Assembly: GCF_900215145.1 (NCBI RefSeq)
Contig: NZ_OBDO01000003.1
Location: forward strand, 1-64,000
Source of the DNA: Geodermatophilus sabuli
Lineage (GTDB): Bacteria; Actinomycetota; Actinomycetes; Mycobacteriales; Geodermatophilaceae
Length of the DNA stretch: 64,000 nucleotides
Direction: 5' to 3'
A program made the translations under genes and the position numbers. Position 1 is the stretch's first letter. The number at the start of each line of letters is the position of its first letter. Below the pieces are notes generated by a model that made no database searches, was not told the DNA's origin, and saw only the letters and a program-made list of their open reading frames with translations. Of this stretch, positions 53,516-62,339 are shown one piece after another.

Positions 53516-54286
53516 TCAGGCCTTGGGGCCGCCCGCGGCGTAGACGACCTGCCCCGAGACGAAGCCGGCGCCCTCGCTGACGAAGAACGACACCAGGTGC
53601 GCGATGTCCTCGGGCTGCCCGACGCGCTGCACCGGGATCTCCTTGGCCGCAGCGGCGATGAAGTCCTCGAAGGAGACGCCCACCCGCTCGGCGGTCGCCT
53701 TCGTCATCTCCGTCTGGATGAACCCGGGCGCCACCGCGTTGGCGGTGACGCCGAACTTGCCGAGCTCGATCGCGAGTGTCTTGGTGAAGCCCTGCAGACC
53801 GGCCTTGGCCGCCGAGTAGTTGACCTGACCGCGGTTGCCCAGCGCCGAGGTGCTCGACAGGTTGACGATCCGGCCCCACTTGGCCTCGATCATGTGCTTC
53901 TGCACCGCGCGGGTCATCAGGAACGCGCCGCGCAGGTGGACGTTCATGACCGTGTCCCAGTCGGACTCGGTCATCTTGAACAGCAGGTTGTCCCGGGTGA
54001 CACCGGCGTTGTTGACCAGGACCGTCGGCGCGCCCAGCTCGGCGGCGATGCGGCCCACCGCGGCCTCGACCTGCTCGGGGTCGCTGACGTCGGCGCCCAC
54101 GGCCAGCGCCCGGCCGCCGGCCGCCTCGATGGCCGCCACGGTCTCCTTGCCGGCGGTCTCGTCCAGGTCCAGCACGCCCACGGCGAACCCGTCCTGCGCC
54201 AGCCGTAGGGCGGTGGCCGCGCCGATGCCGCGGGCGGCCCCGGTCACGATGGCCACACGGGCCCCGGTGGTGCTTGCCTCGCTCAT
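53516..54286 (-). CDS. FabG/PhaB-type 3-oxoacyl or acetoacetyl-CoA reductase
   Basis: 256 residues, classical SDR: TGAARGIGAATALRLA (about 15-30), NNAGVTRDNLLFKMTESDWD, Ser in NLSSTSALG and YSAAK. The NRGQVNYSAAKAGLQGFTKTLA block is shared by FabG and PhaB. It uses NADPH to reduce 3-oxoacyl thioesters. No other fab or pha gene adjoins it, so a polyester role is only possible. ATG 54284-54286 follows GAGAGGG. A CTACCG-AC-CGGTAG palindrome about 70 bases upstream suggests its own repressor. Confidence 0.9.
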   Translation of the reverse strand: MSEASTTGARVAIVTGAARGIGAATALRLAQDGFAVGVLDLDETAGKETVAAIEAAGGRALAVGADVSDPEQVEAAVGRIAAELGAPTVLVNNAGVTRDNLLFKMTESDWDTVMNVHLRGAFLMTRAVQKHMIEAKWGRIVNLSSTSALGNRGQVNYSAAKAGLQGFTKTLAIELGKFGVTANAVAPGFIQTEMTKATAERVGVSFEDFIAAAAKEIPVQRVGQPEDIAHLVSFFVSEGAGFVSGQVVYAAGGPKA

Positions 54287-54356
54287 ACGGAAGATCCCTC
54301 TCGTGTCTGCGCCGTCGAGTGCGCTCCCGACACGGTACGGCGGCCCACCGCGCTCC

Positions 54357-54370
54357 CTACCGACCGGTAG
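54357..54370. promoter_or_regulatory. Candidate TetR-type operator upstream of the reductase
   Basis: CTACCG-AC-CGGTAG, perfect 6-base arms, 71-84 bases before the reductase ATG and overlapping the stop codon of the P-loop kinase gene. It resembles the CTAC(N6)GTAG site at 8657 before the acyl-CoA dehydrogenase operon. Confidence 0.4.
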
Positions 54371-54833
54371 CCCCCGGCGCGTCGGTACGCGCGGCGCCGA
54401 CGACGTCGACCCGGTCGAAGCCCTCGTCCGTCGTGGGCGGCCCGAACCGGGCCGCGGTGCCATAGAGCCCGGCCAGGGGCACGCGGGCCCGTCCCTCCCG
54501 CGCCTCGTTGCGCGCCACGCAGGTGTCCACGGGGGTGTCCAGCCAGACCGCGCGGACGCCGACGCCGGCCGCCCGGGCCGCGGCCACCAGCGGGGCGCGG
54601 TCCTCCGGCGTCGCGTCGGTGTTGTCGACGACGACGCTCGACCCCTGCGCCAGGAGCTCCGCGACCACCCGTTGCTGCCGGGCCTCACGGCGGCGCGCGT
54701 TGGGCCAGTGGTCCTTGCTCACCACCACGTGCGAGCCGCCCAGGTGCTCGCGCACCCAGGTCGACTTCCCGCTGCCCTGCAGGCCCACCATGACGACCAG
54801 CTCCTGCGCCGGCCCCGCCTCGGCGTGGCTCAT
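54357..54833 (-). CDS. P-loop kinase (PNKP/zeta-toxin-like AAA fold)
   Basis: 158 residues. Walker A is VGLQGSGKSTWVREHL (about 17-32); VSKDHWPNARRREARQQRV and VVVDNTDATPEDRAPLV are the substrate-side and Walker-B-like parts of small polynucleotide/nucleoside kinases. The C-terminus is short and polar. It probably phosphorylates a small molecule or nucleic-acid end. There is no antitoxin-like partner, so a zeta-toxin role is not supported. Start ATG 54831-54833; no strong ribosome site. Confidence 0.85.
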   Translation of the reverse strand: MSHAEAGPAQELVVMVGLQGSGKSTWVREHLGGSHVVVSKDHWPNARRREARQQRVVAELLAQGSSVVVDNTDATPEDRAPLVAAARAAGVGVRAVWLDTPVDTCVARNEAREGRARVPLAGLYGTAARFGPPTTDEGFDRVDVVGAARTDAPGATGR

Positions 54834-54891
54834 CTCTGGTGCCCGGCCACTGCCGGCCTCCTCCCGGATCTGCGGAGGGCCGGGACCCCGT

Positions 54892-55155
54892 TCAGGCCGA
54901 CTTCCGCAGCGGGGTCACCTCGGCGTCGTCCGGTGCCCGCCGCGGAGCCGGGTGCTCCACGAGCGCCAACACCCGCCCGGCCATGAAACGGGCCGTGCGG
55001 ACCGGGGTGCCACCGCGGGTGGTCTCCGTGACCTCCACGACGCCGCGGCCGTGGGTGACGTCCACCCGCCGTCCGGCACGGGTGGCCTCGATGTCGTACG
55101 TGCGGGTCGCACCGCCGGCGTCGATCACTATCTCTACGCGATCGCCCTTCATCAT
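54892..55155 (-). CDS. Small beta-rich hypothetical protein
   Basis: 87 residues, unrecognised. It alternates short strands (DRVEIVIDAGG, TRTYDIEATRAG, RRVDVTHGRGVVEVTE, RTARFMAGRVLALVE), suggesting a small beta barrel or sandwich, and ends in a basic tail. Two consecutive ATGs open it (55153-55155 and 55150-55152); GGAGGA is better spaced for the second. Just downstream is the kinase gene, 58 bases away. Confidence 0.65.
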   Translation of the reverse strand: MMKGDRVEIVIDAGGATRTYDIEATRAGRRVDVTHGRGVVEVTETTRGGTPVRTARFMAGRVLALVEHPAPRRAPDDAEVTPLRKSA

Positions 55156-55292
55156 CGTCCTCCGAAGACGTCCGGCCGGGCGGGGTGCCCGACATGGTGA
55201 CAACGTCCTCCGGGGGTCTGACATTCCGCCCTGACCTGCACGTTCGGTCCTGGACCGACCCCGCTCGACGGTCGGCTCCGCGCTCGCTGCGG

Positions 55293-56627
55293 TCAGTCCT
55301 CGGAGTGCTTGCGGCCGGGCAGGTGCGGCTGCAGCGCACGCACCGAGGCCAGCGCCGCCCGCCGGGCGTTCGCCCGCTGCCGGGCGCGGCTGGTCCGCGG
55401 CGCCCGCGGCTCCTCGCGCAGCAGCGCGTCGAGCCAGTGCCCGCGTGGGTCGACGTCCACGAGCATCGCCTTGACCAGCAGTGTCAGCGGGATCGCCAGC
55501 AGTGCCCCGAGCGCGCCCAGCACCCAGCCCCAGAACAGCAGGGCGACGAAGGTGACCGTCATGGACAGCCCGACCGAGTCGCCGACGAACCGCGGCTGGA
55601 TGAGCGTCTGGACGACGAAGTTGAGCAGCGCGTAGACCGCGACGACGACCCAGAACTCCGTCCACCCGCCGCCGAGGAGTCCGAGGATCGCCGGCGGCAC
55701 CAGCCCGAGGACGAAGCCGATGTTGGGCACGTAGTTGGTGATGAACGACAGCAACCCCCACACCACCGGCAGCGGGATGCCGATGATCGCCAGCGCGATC
55801 GTGTCGCCGATCGCGACGATCGCCCCGAAGACGGTGCTGACCAGCAGGTAGCTGCGGGTGCCGCGGGCGAACAGCCCCAGCGCGATCGGCAGGTGCGGAC
55901 GCTCGGCGGCCACCAGCGCCAGCCGCCGGCCGAACCCGCCGGACTCGATGGAGAGGAACACGATCGCCGACAGCAGCAGGACCAGGGTGGTCGCGGCGTC
56001 GCTGACCCGGGCGAGCAGGCCGGTGGCCACCCCGACGAGCTGGCTGTAGTCGAACTGGGCGACGAGGTCCGACAGCTGCCCGGAGACGATCCCGCGGTCG
56101 TTGAGGTCGGCCACCACCGAGGCCAGCAGCCGCTCGGCGGAGCCGGCGTAGTCGGGGAGCAGGTTGGCGAACTGGGCGATGGAGACGACGAGCAGTGCCA
56201 CGAAGGCCAGCAGGATGCTCCACACCAGCACCAGCAGGACCGCCGCGCTCAGCCAGCGCGGCCAGCCGTGCCGCTGCAGGAAACGTTGCACGGGCATGAG
56301 CGCGATGACGACCACGAGCGCGAGCAGCACCGGGCCGACCAGCCAGGCGATCGACCGGACGCCGGCGATGGCGATCGTGGCGGCGGCGCAGCCGACGAGC
56401 AGCACCAGCCAGCGCGGCAGCCCGGCGGTCGAGGGGCCGACCTGCTCGGGGGCTGCGGCCACCGGCCCCGCGGCCGGCGCCGGGTCGGCCGCGGCAGCGG
56501 CGCCCGAGGTGGCGGCGTCCACGGCGGCTGCCTGCACGCCGGCGGCGTCGGCCGGGGTGAGAGCCGTGGCCCCCGCCGCGGGAGGCACGTCGGCACCGGT
56601 GCCCGGGAGCCGCTGCTGAGCGACCAT
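55293..56627 (-). CDS. AI-2E family transporter (first copy)
   Basis: 444 residues: an Ala/Pro-rich disordered N-terminus (about 1-70), then eight or so hydrophobic helices with the amphipathic central region of the PF01594 family. ALMPVQRFLQRHGWPRWLSA, PLPVVWGLLSFITNYVPNIGFVLGLVPP (about 285-312) and IQPRFVGDSVGLSM are typical. Members export varied small molecules or act as Na+/H+ antiporters; the name from AI-2 is not evidence of quorum sensing. A second paralogue lies at 59861. Confidence 0.88.
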   Translation of the reverse strand: MVAQQRLPGTGADVPPAAGATALTPADAAGVQAAAVDAATSGAAAAADPAPAAGPVAAAPEQVGPSTAGLPRWLVLLVGCAAATIAIAGVRSIAWLVGPVLLALVVVIALMPVQRFLQRHGWPRWLSAAVLLVLVWSILLAFVALLVVSIAQFANLLPDYAGSAERLLASVVADLNDRGIVSGQLSDLVAQFDYSQLVGVATGLLARVSDAATTLVLLLSAIVFLSIESGGFGRRLALVAAERPHLPIALGLFARGTRSYLLVSTVFGAIVAIGDTIALAIIGIPLPVVWGLLSFITNYVPNIGFVLGLVPPAILGLLGGGWTEFWVVVAVYALLNFVVQTLIQPRFVGDSVGLSMTVTFVALLFWGWVLGALGALLAIPLTLLVKAMLVDVDPRGHWLDALLREEPRAPRTSRARQRANARRAALASVRALQPHLPGRKHSED

Positions 56628-56776
56628 CGTCCTCGTCCCGCCGGCTCAGCCCGCGGCGCGTGCGGGGACCAGCCCGCCCGCCGCCTCGACGTCCTGTCCG
56701 CCCATGTGCACTCCGCTCTCCCCCCGTGCCGCGCCGCAGTACCCGGGCACGAGCGTGGCATGCCGGGCCGTCGGGC

Positions 56777-57187
56777 TCAGGTACCCGCACCGTCCAGCAG
56801 CGCCGTCATCCCCGGCAGGTCGAAGAACGCCGCGGTCTCCCGGGCGGTCGGCCCGCCGGCGTCCGGGTCGGCACCGGCGTCCAGCAGCACGCGCACGGTG
56901 TCCGCCGACTGCTTGAACACCGCGGCGGCCAGCGCCGTCTGGCCCCGGTCGTTGGCGCGGCCGGGGTCTGCGCCGCGGGACAGCAGCGCGGCCACGGTGT
57001 CGGCGTGGCCCTGGTACGCGGCGAGGATGAGCAGCGTGTCGCCCTTGTCGTTGGTCAGGTTGGCCGGCACCCCCGCGTCGACGTAGGCCGCCAGCTCCTC
57101 GGTCGCGCCGAACCGCGCGAGGTCGAAGACCCGCGCCGCCAGTTCGATGACGCCCGGGTCGATGCCGCCGCCGCTGTCCGCGTTCAC
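56777..57187 (-). CDS. Ankyrin-repeat protein
   Basis: 136 residues containing about three ankyrin repeats: GVPANLTNDKGDTLLILAAY, QGHADTVAALLSRGADPGRA and NDRGQTALAAAVFKQSADTV, then VRVLLDAGADPDAG. Such short ankyrin proteins are usually protein-binding adaptors, and in several bacteria one sits next to a catalase gene; here a catalase is about 5 kb away. GTG 57185-57187 has TAGGCT exactly 6 bases before it. Confidence 0.88.
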   Translation of the reverse strand: MNADSGGGIDPGVIELAARVFDLARFGATEELAAYVDAGVPANLTNDKGDTLLILAAYQGHADTVAALLSRGADPGRANDRGQTALAAAVFKQSADTVRVLLDAGADPDAGGPTARETAAFFDLPGMTALLDGAGT

Positions 57188-57193
57188 ACCCCG

Positions 57194-57199
57194 AGCCTA
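57194..57199 (-). promoter_or_regulatory. -10 element, leaderless start of the ankyrin gene
   Basis: TAGGCT on the minus strand, 6 bases before GTG 57187. Confidence 0.5.
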
Positions 57200-57277
57200 G
57201 GAGGTGCCCCGCGTCGCGACCGGTCCGGCGGAGAGTCAGACCAGCCGGGGCGACCTCGTCCGGCTACATCCTCACTG

Positions 57278-58024
57278 TCAGGCGGTGGCGACCCGGTCGG
57301 TGAGGGCCAGCACCCGCTGCCAGACGTCGGCGCAGGCGCCGGCCCAGTCGCCGTACGCCCGGTCGAAGAAGGAGTGCGGGGCGCCGTCGTAGACCGCCGT
57401 CTCCACCTCCGCACCACCGGCCCGCAGCCGCTCCGCCAGCGTCAGCTGGTCCTCCACCGGCGTCGCGCTGTCGGCACCGGCGATGACCATCAGCGTGGGC
57501 CGGGTGGCGGTCACCTCGCCGACCATCGCCGGCCGGCCGTAGAAGCCGATGCAGGCGGCGAGGTCCAGGTCGCCGCCGGCCAGCCGCCACGAGTGGCTGC
57601 CGCCGAAACAGAAGCCGACGGTCACCACCGGCAGGTCCGGCCGGGTGCGCTCCCGCAGGTACGCGACGGCCGCGGCGACGTCGGCGTCCACGCCCTCCGG
57701 CGTCGTCTGCGGGATGTGCGTCTGCCAGTCGAAGTCCTGCTCGCGGGTGCCGGTGGGCGGCAGCTCCGCCGTCCGCCCGAAGTAGTCGACGGCCAGCGCC
57801 GGGAGACCGGCCTCGGCGAAGCGCGCCGCGAGGGCGACATAGTAGGGGTGCAGCCCGCGGATGTCGGGCAGGACGACAACCCCCACGCGGGCCGGCCCAC
57901 CGGGAGCCGCGTAGGCGGCGGCGAACTCGGTGCCGTCGGCCGCGGTGAGGGTCAGGGTGCCGCGCTCGACGACGTCGCCGCTGCGTGGCGGCGCGGGTGG
58001 GCGGCTGTCGGTGTCGTGGCACAT
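57278..58024 (-). CDS. Dienelactone-hydrolase-family protein
   Basis: 248 residues, alpha/beta hydrolase. The nucleophile is Cys in VGFCFGGSHSW (about 139-149), with the acid in AGADSATPV and the His in APHSFFDRAYG, so the Cys-Asp-His set of dienelactone hydrolase is present. VVLPDIRGLHPYYV and AVDYFGRTAE are also typical. It could open muconolactones from chlorocatechols, but it is far from the pca cluster and the family has many substrates. ATG 58022-58024. Confidence 0.88.
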   Translation of the reverse strand: MCHDTDSRPPAPPRSGDVVERGTLTLTAADGTEFAAAYAAPGGPARVGVVVLPDIRGLHPYYVALAARFAEAGLPALAVDYFGRTAELPPTGTREQDFDWQTHIPQTTPEGVDADVAAAVAYLRERTRPDLPVVTVGFCFGGSHSWRLAGGDLDLAACIGFYGRPAMVGEVTATRPTLMVIAGADSATPVEDQLTLAERLRAGGAEVETAVYDGAPHSFFDRAYGDWAGACADVWQRVLALTDRVATA

Positions 58025-58072
58025 GACGGGTGTTCTACCGGGCCGGAGGGAGCGCCGCCCACCGGCCCCGGC

Positions 58073-58624
58073 TCAGGTGTCGGCGGCGGCGTCGGCCGCG
58101 TCCGCCGAGCCGCCGAAGACGCGCGCGGCCACCTCGCGGCGGGCGTCGGCGAGCCAGTGGTGCTGCTTGTCGGCCTGCTCGATCAGCCGCTCGAACAGCG
58201 CCGCGTCGATGCGGTCGTCGACGGCGGCGACCTCCCGCAACGTCTCGAAGCCGGCCCGCTTGGCCAGCACCGCGGTGGCGATGAACTCGAACTCCACGAG
58301 GTCCGACAGCGGCGAGCGGGAGAGCAGGTGCCCGTTGAGCTTGACCCGGGACAGCTTCTCCCCGATCCACGTGGCGACCTGCTTGTACTGGCGTACGGGC
58401 ACGCCCAGCGACTGCATCGTCGTCTCCAGCGCCGCGCGCTCCTCGCGCAGCTCGCCGAGCAGCTCCTCCAGCCGCGGCCCGTACCCGCTGCCGCGGTGGC
58501 GGCCCAGCATCCGGCTCACCAGCTCGATCCCGCCCGTCGCCGCGGCGAGGTGGTCGTTGGTGTAGACGCCGAGCAGCTCGACGTTGCGGATCGCGCCTGA
58601 CGCGGACGGCTCGGGCACGGGCAC
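58073..58624 (-). CDS. Hypothetical helical protein, ferritin-like in outline
   Basis: 183 residues, not recognised. It is almost wholly helical: GVYTNDHLAAATGGIELVSRM, LEELLGELREERAALETTM and EFEFIATAVLAKRAGFETL could form a four-helix bundle. Glu and His residues occur on several helices, but the ExxH pairs of true ferritins are not clear. GTG 58622-58624, with CTGGGA before it. Confidence 0.7.
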   Translation of the reverse strand: MPVPEPSASGAIRNVELLGVYTNDHLAAATGGIELVSRMLGRHRGSGYGPRLEELLGELREERAALETTMQSLGVPVRQYKQVATWIGEKLSRVKLNGHLLSRSPLSDLVEFEFIATAVLAKRAGFETLREVAAVDDRIDAALFERLIEQADKQHHWLADARREVAARVFGGSADAADAAADT

Positions 58625-58711
58625 TCCCAGGGGTCGGACTCGGTGACCTCGTCATTCTCGCTCCCCGGTGATCACCGCGCGCGACGACGACGTCCGGCGC
58701 CGGCCCCGGGG

Positions 58712-59278
58712 TCAGCCCTCCGCGCGGGCGAGCAGCCGCGCGGCGGTCGGGCGCAGTTCCCGCTCCAGCTCCCACAGGCCCGCCGCCAGCCGCTGGCCCA
58801 CGGCCTGGCGGGAGATGCCCAGCGCCGCGGCTGCCCGCGCCTGGGTGCGCCCGCCGGCGACCAGCTCGGCCGCCTCCCACGCCTGCGGGCTGCGCCGCTG
58901 GACGACCACGGCCAGGGCCGTCAGCACCGCCTGCGCGTCGGCCGCCTCGGTGGGGACCGCGCCGCGGACGGCCAGCCGGGTGCCGCGCTGCCGGGCGGCG
59001 TCGGAGGCACGGCGGGCGGACAGCAGGGCCGATCCGGTGGGACGTGCGCCGTCGGGCAGCGCCCCGGCGCCCACCCCGACGTACCAGCCCGGCGTCCGCA
59101 CCAGACCGAGGACCACGTCGACGGCGGCGGCCGGGTCGGCCAGGACCCCCTGCAGGTCGCCGTCCGCCGCCCGGGCGAACGGCCGGACGGCGGGGAGCTC
59201 CCCGAGGTGGCGCAGGGCCGCCGCGACCTGCTCGGGTGCACCCCCACCGGACGCGACGGCGGTCACCACGAACGGCAC
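58712..59278 (-). CDS. Protein with a C-terminal helix-turn-helix
   Basis: 188 residues. The last 45 form an HTH like those of sigma-factor region 4 or SatD-type proteins: AWEAAELVAGGRTQARAAAALGISRQAVGQRL. The N-terminal 120 residues are an alpha/beta sensor-like part (VDVVLGLVRTPGWYVGVG) that I do not recognise. GTG 59276-59278 with CAGGCT 6 bases upstream. Probably a DNA-binding regulator; targets unknown. Confidence 0.7.
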   Translation of the reverse strand: MPFVVTAVASGGGAPEQVAAALRHLGELPAVRPFARAADGDLQGVLADPAAAVDVVLGLVRTPGWYVGVGAGALPDGARPTGSALLSARRASDAARQRGTRLAVRGAVPTEAADAQAVLTALAVVVQRRSPQAWEAAELVAGGRTQARAAAALGISRQAVGQRLAAGLWELERELRPTAARLLARAEG

Positions 59279-59317
59279 CGGGCAAGCCTGTCAGCTTTCC
59301 CCGGGCCGGACCAGGAC

Positions 59318-59785
59318 CTACACCCGCGCGGCGACGTCGGGCGGGAAGCCGCCGGTCGCGACCGGGCCCCACCGCTCGATCGTCACCCGCAGCAGCGACT
59401 TGCCCTGACGGGTCATCGCGGCGCGGTACTCGTCCCAGTCCGGGTGCTCGCCGCTGATCGACCGGAAGTACTCGACCAGCGGCTCGAGGGCCTCGGGCAG
59501 GTCCAGCACCTCGGCGCGGCCGTCCACCTGCACCCACGGTCCGTCGAAGTCGTCGGACAGCACGCACAGGGAGACGGCGGGGTCGCGCCGGGCGTTGGTC
59601 ACCTTGGCCCGCTGGGGATAGGTGGAGACGACGATGCGGCCTTCACCGTCCAGCCCGCAGGTCACCGGGGAGAGCTGCACTCCCCCGCTGCCGCGGCGGG
59701 TCACCAGCACCGCCTTGTGGCGGGAACGCAGGAACTCCTCGAGCGCGGCCCGGTCGACCCGGTCCGTTGTCGCGGTCTTCGGCAT
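59318..59785 (-). CDS. PPOX-class F420-dependent oxidoreductase
   Basis: 155 residues with the split-barrel flavin/F420 fold: FLRSRHKAVLVTRRGSGGVQLSPV, IVVSTYPQRAKVTNARRDPA and VQVDGRAEVLDLPEALEPLV are standard for the TIGR03618-type family. Members reduce small organic compounds with F420H2 or bind haem or flavin. ATG 59783-59785 has TAGCGT 6 bases upstream. It is divergent from the second AI-2E transporter. Confidence 0.88.
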   Translation of the reverse strand: MPKTATTDRVDRAALEEFLRSRHKAVLVTRRGSGGVQLSPVTCGLDGEGRIVVSTYPQRAKVTNARRDPAVSLCVLSDDFDGPWVQVDGRAEVLDLPEALEPLVEYFRSISGEHPDWDEYRAAMTRQGKSLLRVTIERWGPVATGGFPPDVAARV

Positions 59786-59791
59786 GGGGCG

Positions 59792-59797
59792 ACGCTA
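59792..59797 (-). promoter_or_regulatory. -10 element, leaderless start of the PPOX gene
   Basis: TAGCGT on the minus strand, 6 bases before ATG 59785, without a Shine-Dalgarno. Confidence 0.5.
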
Positions 59798-59806
59798 CGA
59801 CGCCGC

Positions 59807-59819
59807 AACGATGATCGTT
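59807..59819. promoter_or_regulatory. Short palindrome in the PPOX / AI-2E intergenic region
   Basis: AACGAT-G-ATCGTT is a perfect 6-base inverted repeat in an AT-rich patch between two divergent genes, placed to act on both promoters. Confidence 0.3.
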
Positions 59820-59860
59820 TCCGCCCGGCTGGTGGCATCCATCTGTGTTGTGATCGACCC

Positions 59861-61165
59861 ATGAGGCTCCGCTCGTTCGGCCGACCCGCCGCGCACCCCG
59901 AGGCGGGGGCCACCTCGTCGGACCGGTCCGACCGGGCCGACCGGTCCGACCGGGACGGCACGCCGGCGGCCGTGACCAGCGCCCCGGCACCGGTCGAGGG
60001 ACGCGGGCCCCGGCTGCAGCACGCCCTGCGCGCGCTGGCGGTCTTCTCCGCGCAACTGCTGCTCATCGTCGCGGCCCTGGTCGTCGTCGGGTACGTGCTC
60101 GGCCGGCTCTGGGTGATCCTGCTGCCGATCGTGCTGGGGCTGTTGTTCGCCACGGTGCTGTGGCCGCCCACCCGCTTCCTCCGCCAGCACGGCTGGCCGC
60201 CGGCGCTGGCCGCGGCGCTCGTCACCGTCGGCGCCCTCGCCTTGTTCGGCGGCATCATCGCCGCGATCGCCCCCTCGGTGGCCGACCAGGTGGGCGAGCT
60301 GGCCGACCAGGCCAGCGGCGGGCTGCAGGAGCTGCAGGGGTGGCTGACCGGGCCACCGTTCAACCTCGGCGAGGACCAGATCGGCCAGGCCGTCGACCAG
60401 GCCATCAACTCGATCCAGAGCAACGCCCAGAACATCGCCGGCTACGCCCTGACCGGCGCCTCGGCGATCGGCAACGGCCTGATCAACCTCGTGCTGGCGC
60501 TGCTGCTGGCCTTCTTCTTCGTCAAGGACGGCCCGCGCTGGGTGCCGTGGCTGTCGGCGCAGACCGGCTCCCGCGCCGCGCCGCACGTGGCCGCGCTGTC
60601 CCACAAGACCTGGTCCACCCTGTCGGACTTCATCCGCCAGCAGGCCCTCGTCGGCTTCGTCGACGCCTTCTTCATCGGCCTCGGCCTGTGGATCCTCGAC
60701 GTCCCGCTGGTGCTGCCCCTGTCGGTGCTGACCTTCTTCGGCGCCTTCATCCCGATCATCGGTGCGTTCGTCGCCGGCGCCTTCGCCGTGCTCATCGCGC
60801 TGGTGAGCAACGGCTGGACGACGGCGCTGATCGTCCTGGCCATCGTGCTGGTGGTGCAGCAGCTCGAGGGCAACGTGCTGCAGCCGATCATCCAGGGCCG
60901 CGGGTTCAACCTGCACGCCGCCGTGGTGATCCTGGCGGTCACCGCGGGCGGCAGCCTCGCCGGCATCACCGGCGCGTTCCTCGGCGTCCCGGTCGCCGCG
61001 CTGATCGCGGTCATCTACCGGTACGTGCGCGACGAGCTCGACGGCCGCTCCCCCGAGGTCGCCGACGACGGCACCCGACCGCAGGTCACCGGGGACGAGC
61101 AGGGCGCGGCGCTGACACGGGAACCGGCCCCGGCCGACGGCGGACCCGAGCACCCCCGCGGGTGA
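59861..61165 (+). CDS. AI-2E family transporter (second copy)
   Basis: 434 residues. A charged N-terminus with Asp/Arg/Ser repeats (SDRSDRADRSDRDG) precedes the hydrophobic family core: LLFATVLWPPTRFLRQHGWPP, FFVKDGPRWVPW, PLVLPLSVLTFFGAFIPIIG and QQLEGNVLQPIIQGRGFNLH, the classic C-terminal block of PF01594. Same family as 55293-56627 but clearly divergent, so not a recent duplication. ATG 59861. A Gly/Asp/Pro tail follows the last helix. Confidence 0.9.
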   Translation: MRLRSFGRPAAHPEAGATSSDRSDRADRSDRDGTPAAVTSAPAPVEGRGPRLQHALRALAVFSAQLLLIVAALVVVGYVLGRLWVILLPIVLGLLFATVLWPPTRFLRQHGWPPALAAALVTVGALALFGGIIAAIAPSVADQVGELADQASGGLQELQGWLTGPPFNLGEDQIGQAVDQAINSIQSNAQNIAGYALTGASAIGNGLINLVLALLLAFFFVKDGPRWVPWLSAQTGSRAAPHVAALSHKTWSTLSDFIRQQALVGFVDAFFIGLGLWILDVPLVLPLSVLTFFGAFIPIIGAFVAGAFAVLIALVSNGWTTALIVLAIVLVVQQLEGNVLQPIIQGRGFNLHAAVVILAVTAGGSLAGITGAFLGVPVAALIAVIYRYVRDELDGRSPEVADDGTRPQVTGDEQGAALTREPAPADGGPEHPRG

Positions 61166-61236
61166 GCCCGGGAATGTCCGCGGCCCGCAGCGGGCTGCAC
61201 ATGCCGTAACACCGGATCCTGAGGAGGCACCCCACC

Positions 61237-62187
61237 GTGGCGCAGCGACCCGAGGACCTCGTCGAGCTCCTCGCCGGGGCGGAGCCCTTCCTGACCCGCG
61301 AGGCGCGGGTGGCCGGCGCCGGCGACCGCCGCGGTCTCGTCCTGGTCCACGACCTGGCCGGCGAGTTCGACGCCGCGCACGCCGGCGCCCTGGCCGGCGC
61401 GCACCTGCTGGCCAGCCTGCCGAACGAGGTCATCGCACGGTTCGACGTCGACAGCCTGGTCGACTACCGCGCCCACCGGCCGCGGATGACGTTCAACGGC
61501 GACCACTACGAGTCCTTCGCCGCCCCCGAGCTGCTGCTCCACGCCCTCGAGGACGACGCGGGCGAGCCGTTCCTGCTGTTGCACGGCGCCGAGCCGGACT
61601 TCGCCTGGGAGCGGTTCGTCGCCGCGGTGGCCGGACTGGTGGAGCGGCTGGGCGTGACGTCGGTCGTGGCGCTGCAGGCCATCCCGATGCCGGTGCCGCA
61701 CACGCGTCCGGTGACGGTGACGGCGCACGCGTCCCGTCGTCCGCTCATCGCGGAGTACCCCGTGTACTGGGGCGAGATGCGCATCCCGGGCAGCGTCGCG
61801 GCGCTGCTGGAGCTGCGGCTGGGCGAGGCCGGTGTCGACGCGTTCGGCGTGGCCGCGCACGTGCCGCACTACCTGGCGCAGGCGACCTTCCCCGCGGCGT
61901 CGCTCACCCTGCTCGAGCACCTGTCCCGGCTGACCGGGCTGCACGTGCCGACCGACTCGCTGCGCGAGGCCGCCGAGGTGCACCGCACCGAGGTCGACGA
62001 GCAGATCGGCCGCAGCAGCGAGAACACCGCGGTCGTCGCGGCGCTGGAGCAGCAGTACGACCAGTTCACCACCGCCCGCGAGGGCAGCGAGCTGCTCAGC
62101 GAGATCGGCGAGGTGCCCAGCGGCGAGGAGATCGGCGCGGAGCTCGAGCGGTTCCTGGCCGAGCAGGAGCGCCGCCGCGGGGAGTGA
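61237..62187 (+). CDS. PAC2-family protein
   Basis: 316 residues. The PAC2 fold is recognisable from LVLVHDLAGEFDAAHAGALAG, FDVDSLVDYRAHRPRMTFNG (about 69-88), LLLHGAEPDFAWERF and FGVAAHVPHYLAQATFPAASL. In eukaryotes PAC2 helps proteasome assembly; in actinobacteria, which may have 20S proteasomes, the role is unproven. GTG 61237 follows GAGGAGG. It converges on the catalase gene. Confidence 0.9.
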   Translation: MAQRPEDLVELLAGAEPFLTREARVAGAGDRRGLVLVHDLAGEFDAAHAGALAGAHLLASLPNEVIARFDVDSLVDYRAHRPRMTFNGDHYESFAAPELLLHALEDDAGEPFLLLHGAEPDFAWERFVAAVAGLVERLGVTSVVALQAIPMPVPHTRPVTVTAHASRRPLIAEYPVYWGEMRIPGSVAALLELRLGEAGVDAFGVAAHVPHYLAQATFPAASLTLLEHLSRLTGLHVPTDSLREAAEVHRTEVDEQIGRSSENTAVVAALEQQYDQFTTAREGSELLSEIGEVPSGEEIGAELERFLAEQERRRGE

Positions 62188-62284
62188 CCCTGCCCGGCAG
62201 GGCACCGATCACGGACATCCACCGCCAGCCGATCGGCTCGACGCCGACGATGGTCAGCGCGGCGGTCGGGGCGGGAACGCGGGA

Positions 62285-62317
62285 CGGGCCGCGACCGGGG
62301 GTCCCGGTCGCGGCCCG
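62285..62317. terminator. Perfect bidirectional hairpin between the PAC2 and catalase genes
   Basis: 15-base arms (CGGGCCGCGACCGGG and its complement) around a 3-base loop, about 100 bases after the PAC2 stop and 23 bases past the catalase stop. Confidence 0.7.
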
Positions 62318-62339
62318 CCTGTGGTGCGGTCGGCTGAGG

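Noticed and set aside
54357..54833. P-loop kinase considered as a zeta-type toxin
   Set aside because: No antitoxin gene next to it and the motif set fits housekeeping polynucleotide/nucleoside kinases as well.
55293..61165. The two AI-2E family genes as a quorum-sensing system
   Set aside because: The family name is historical; members transport many solutes, and no luxS or lsr gene is present.
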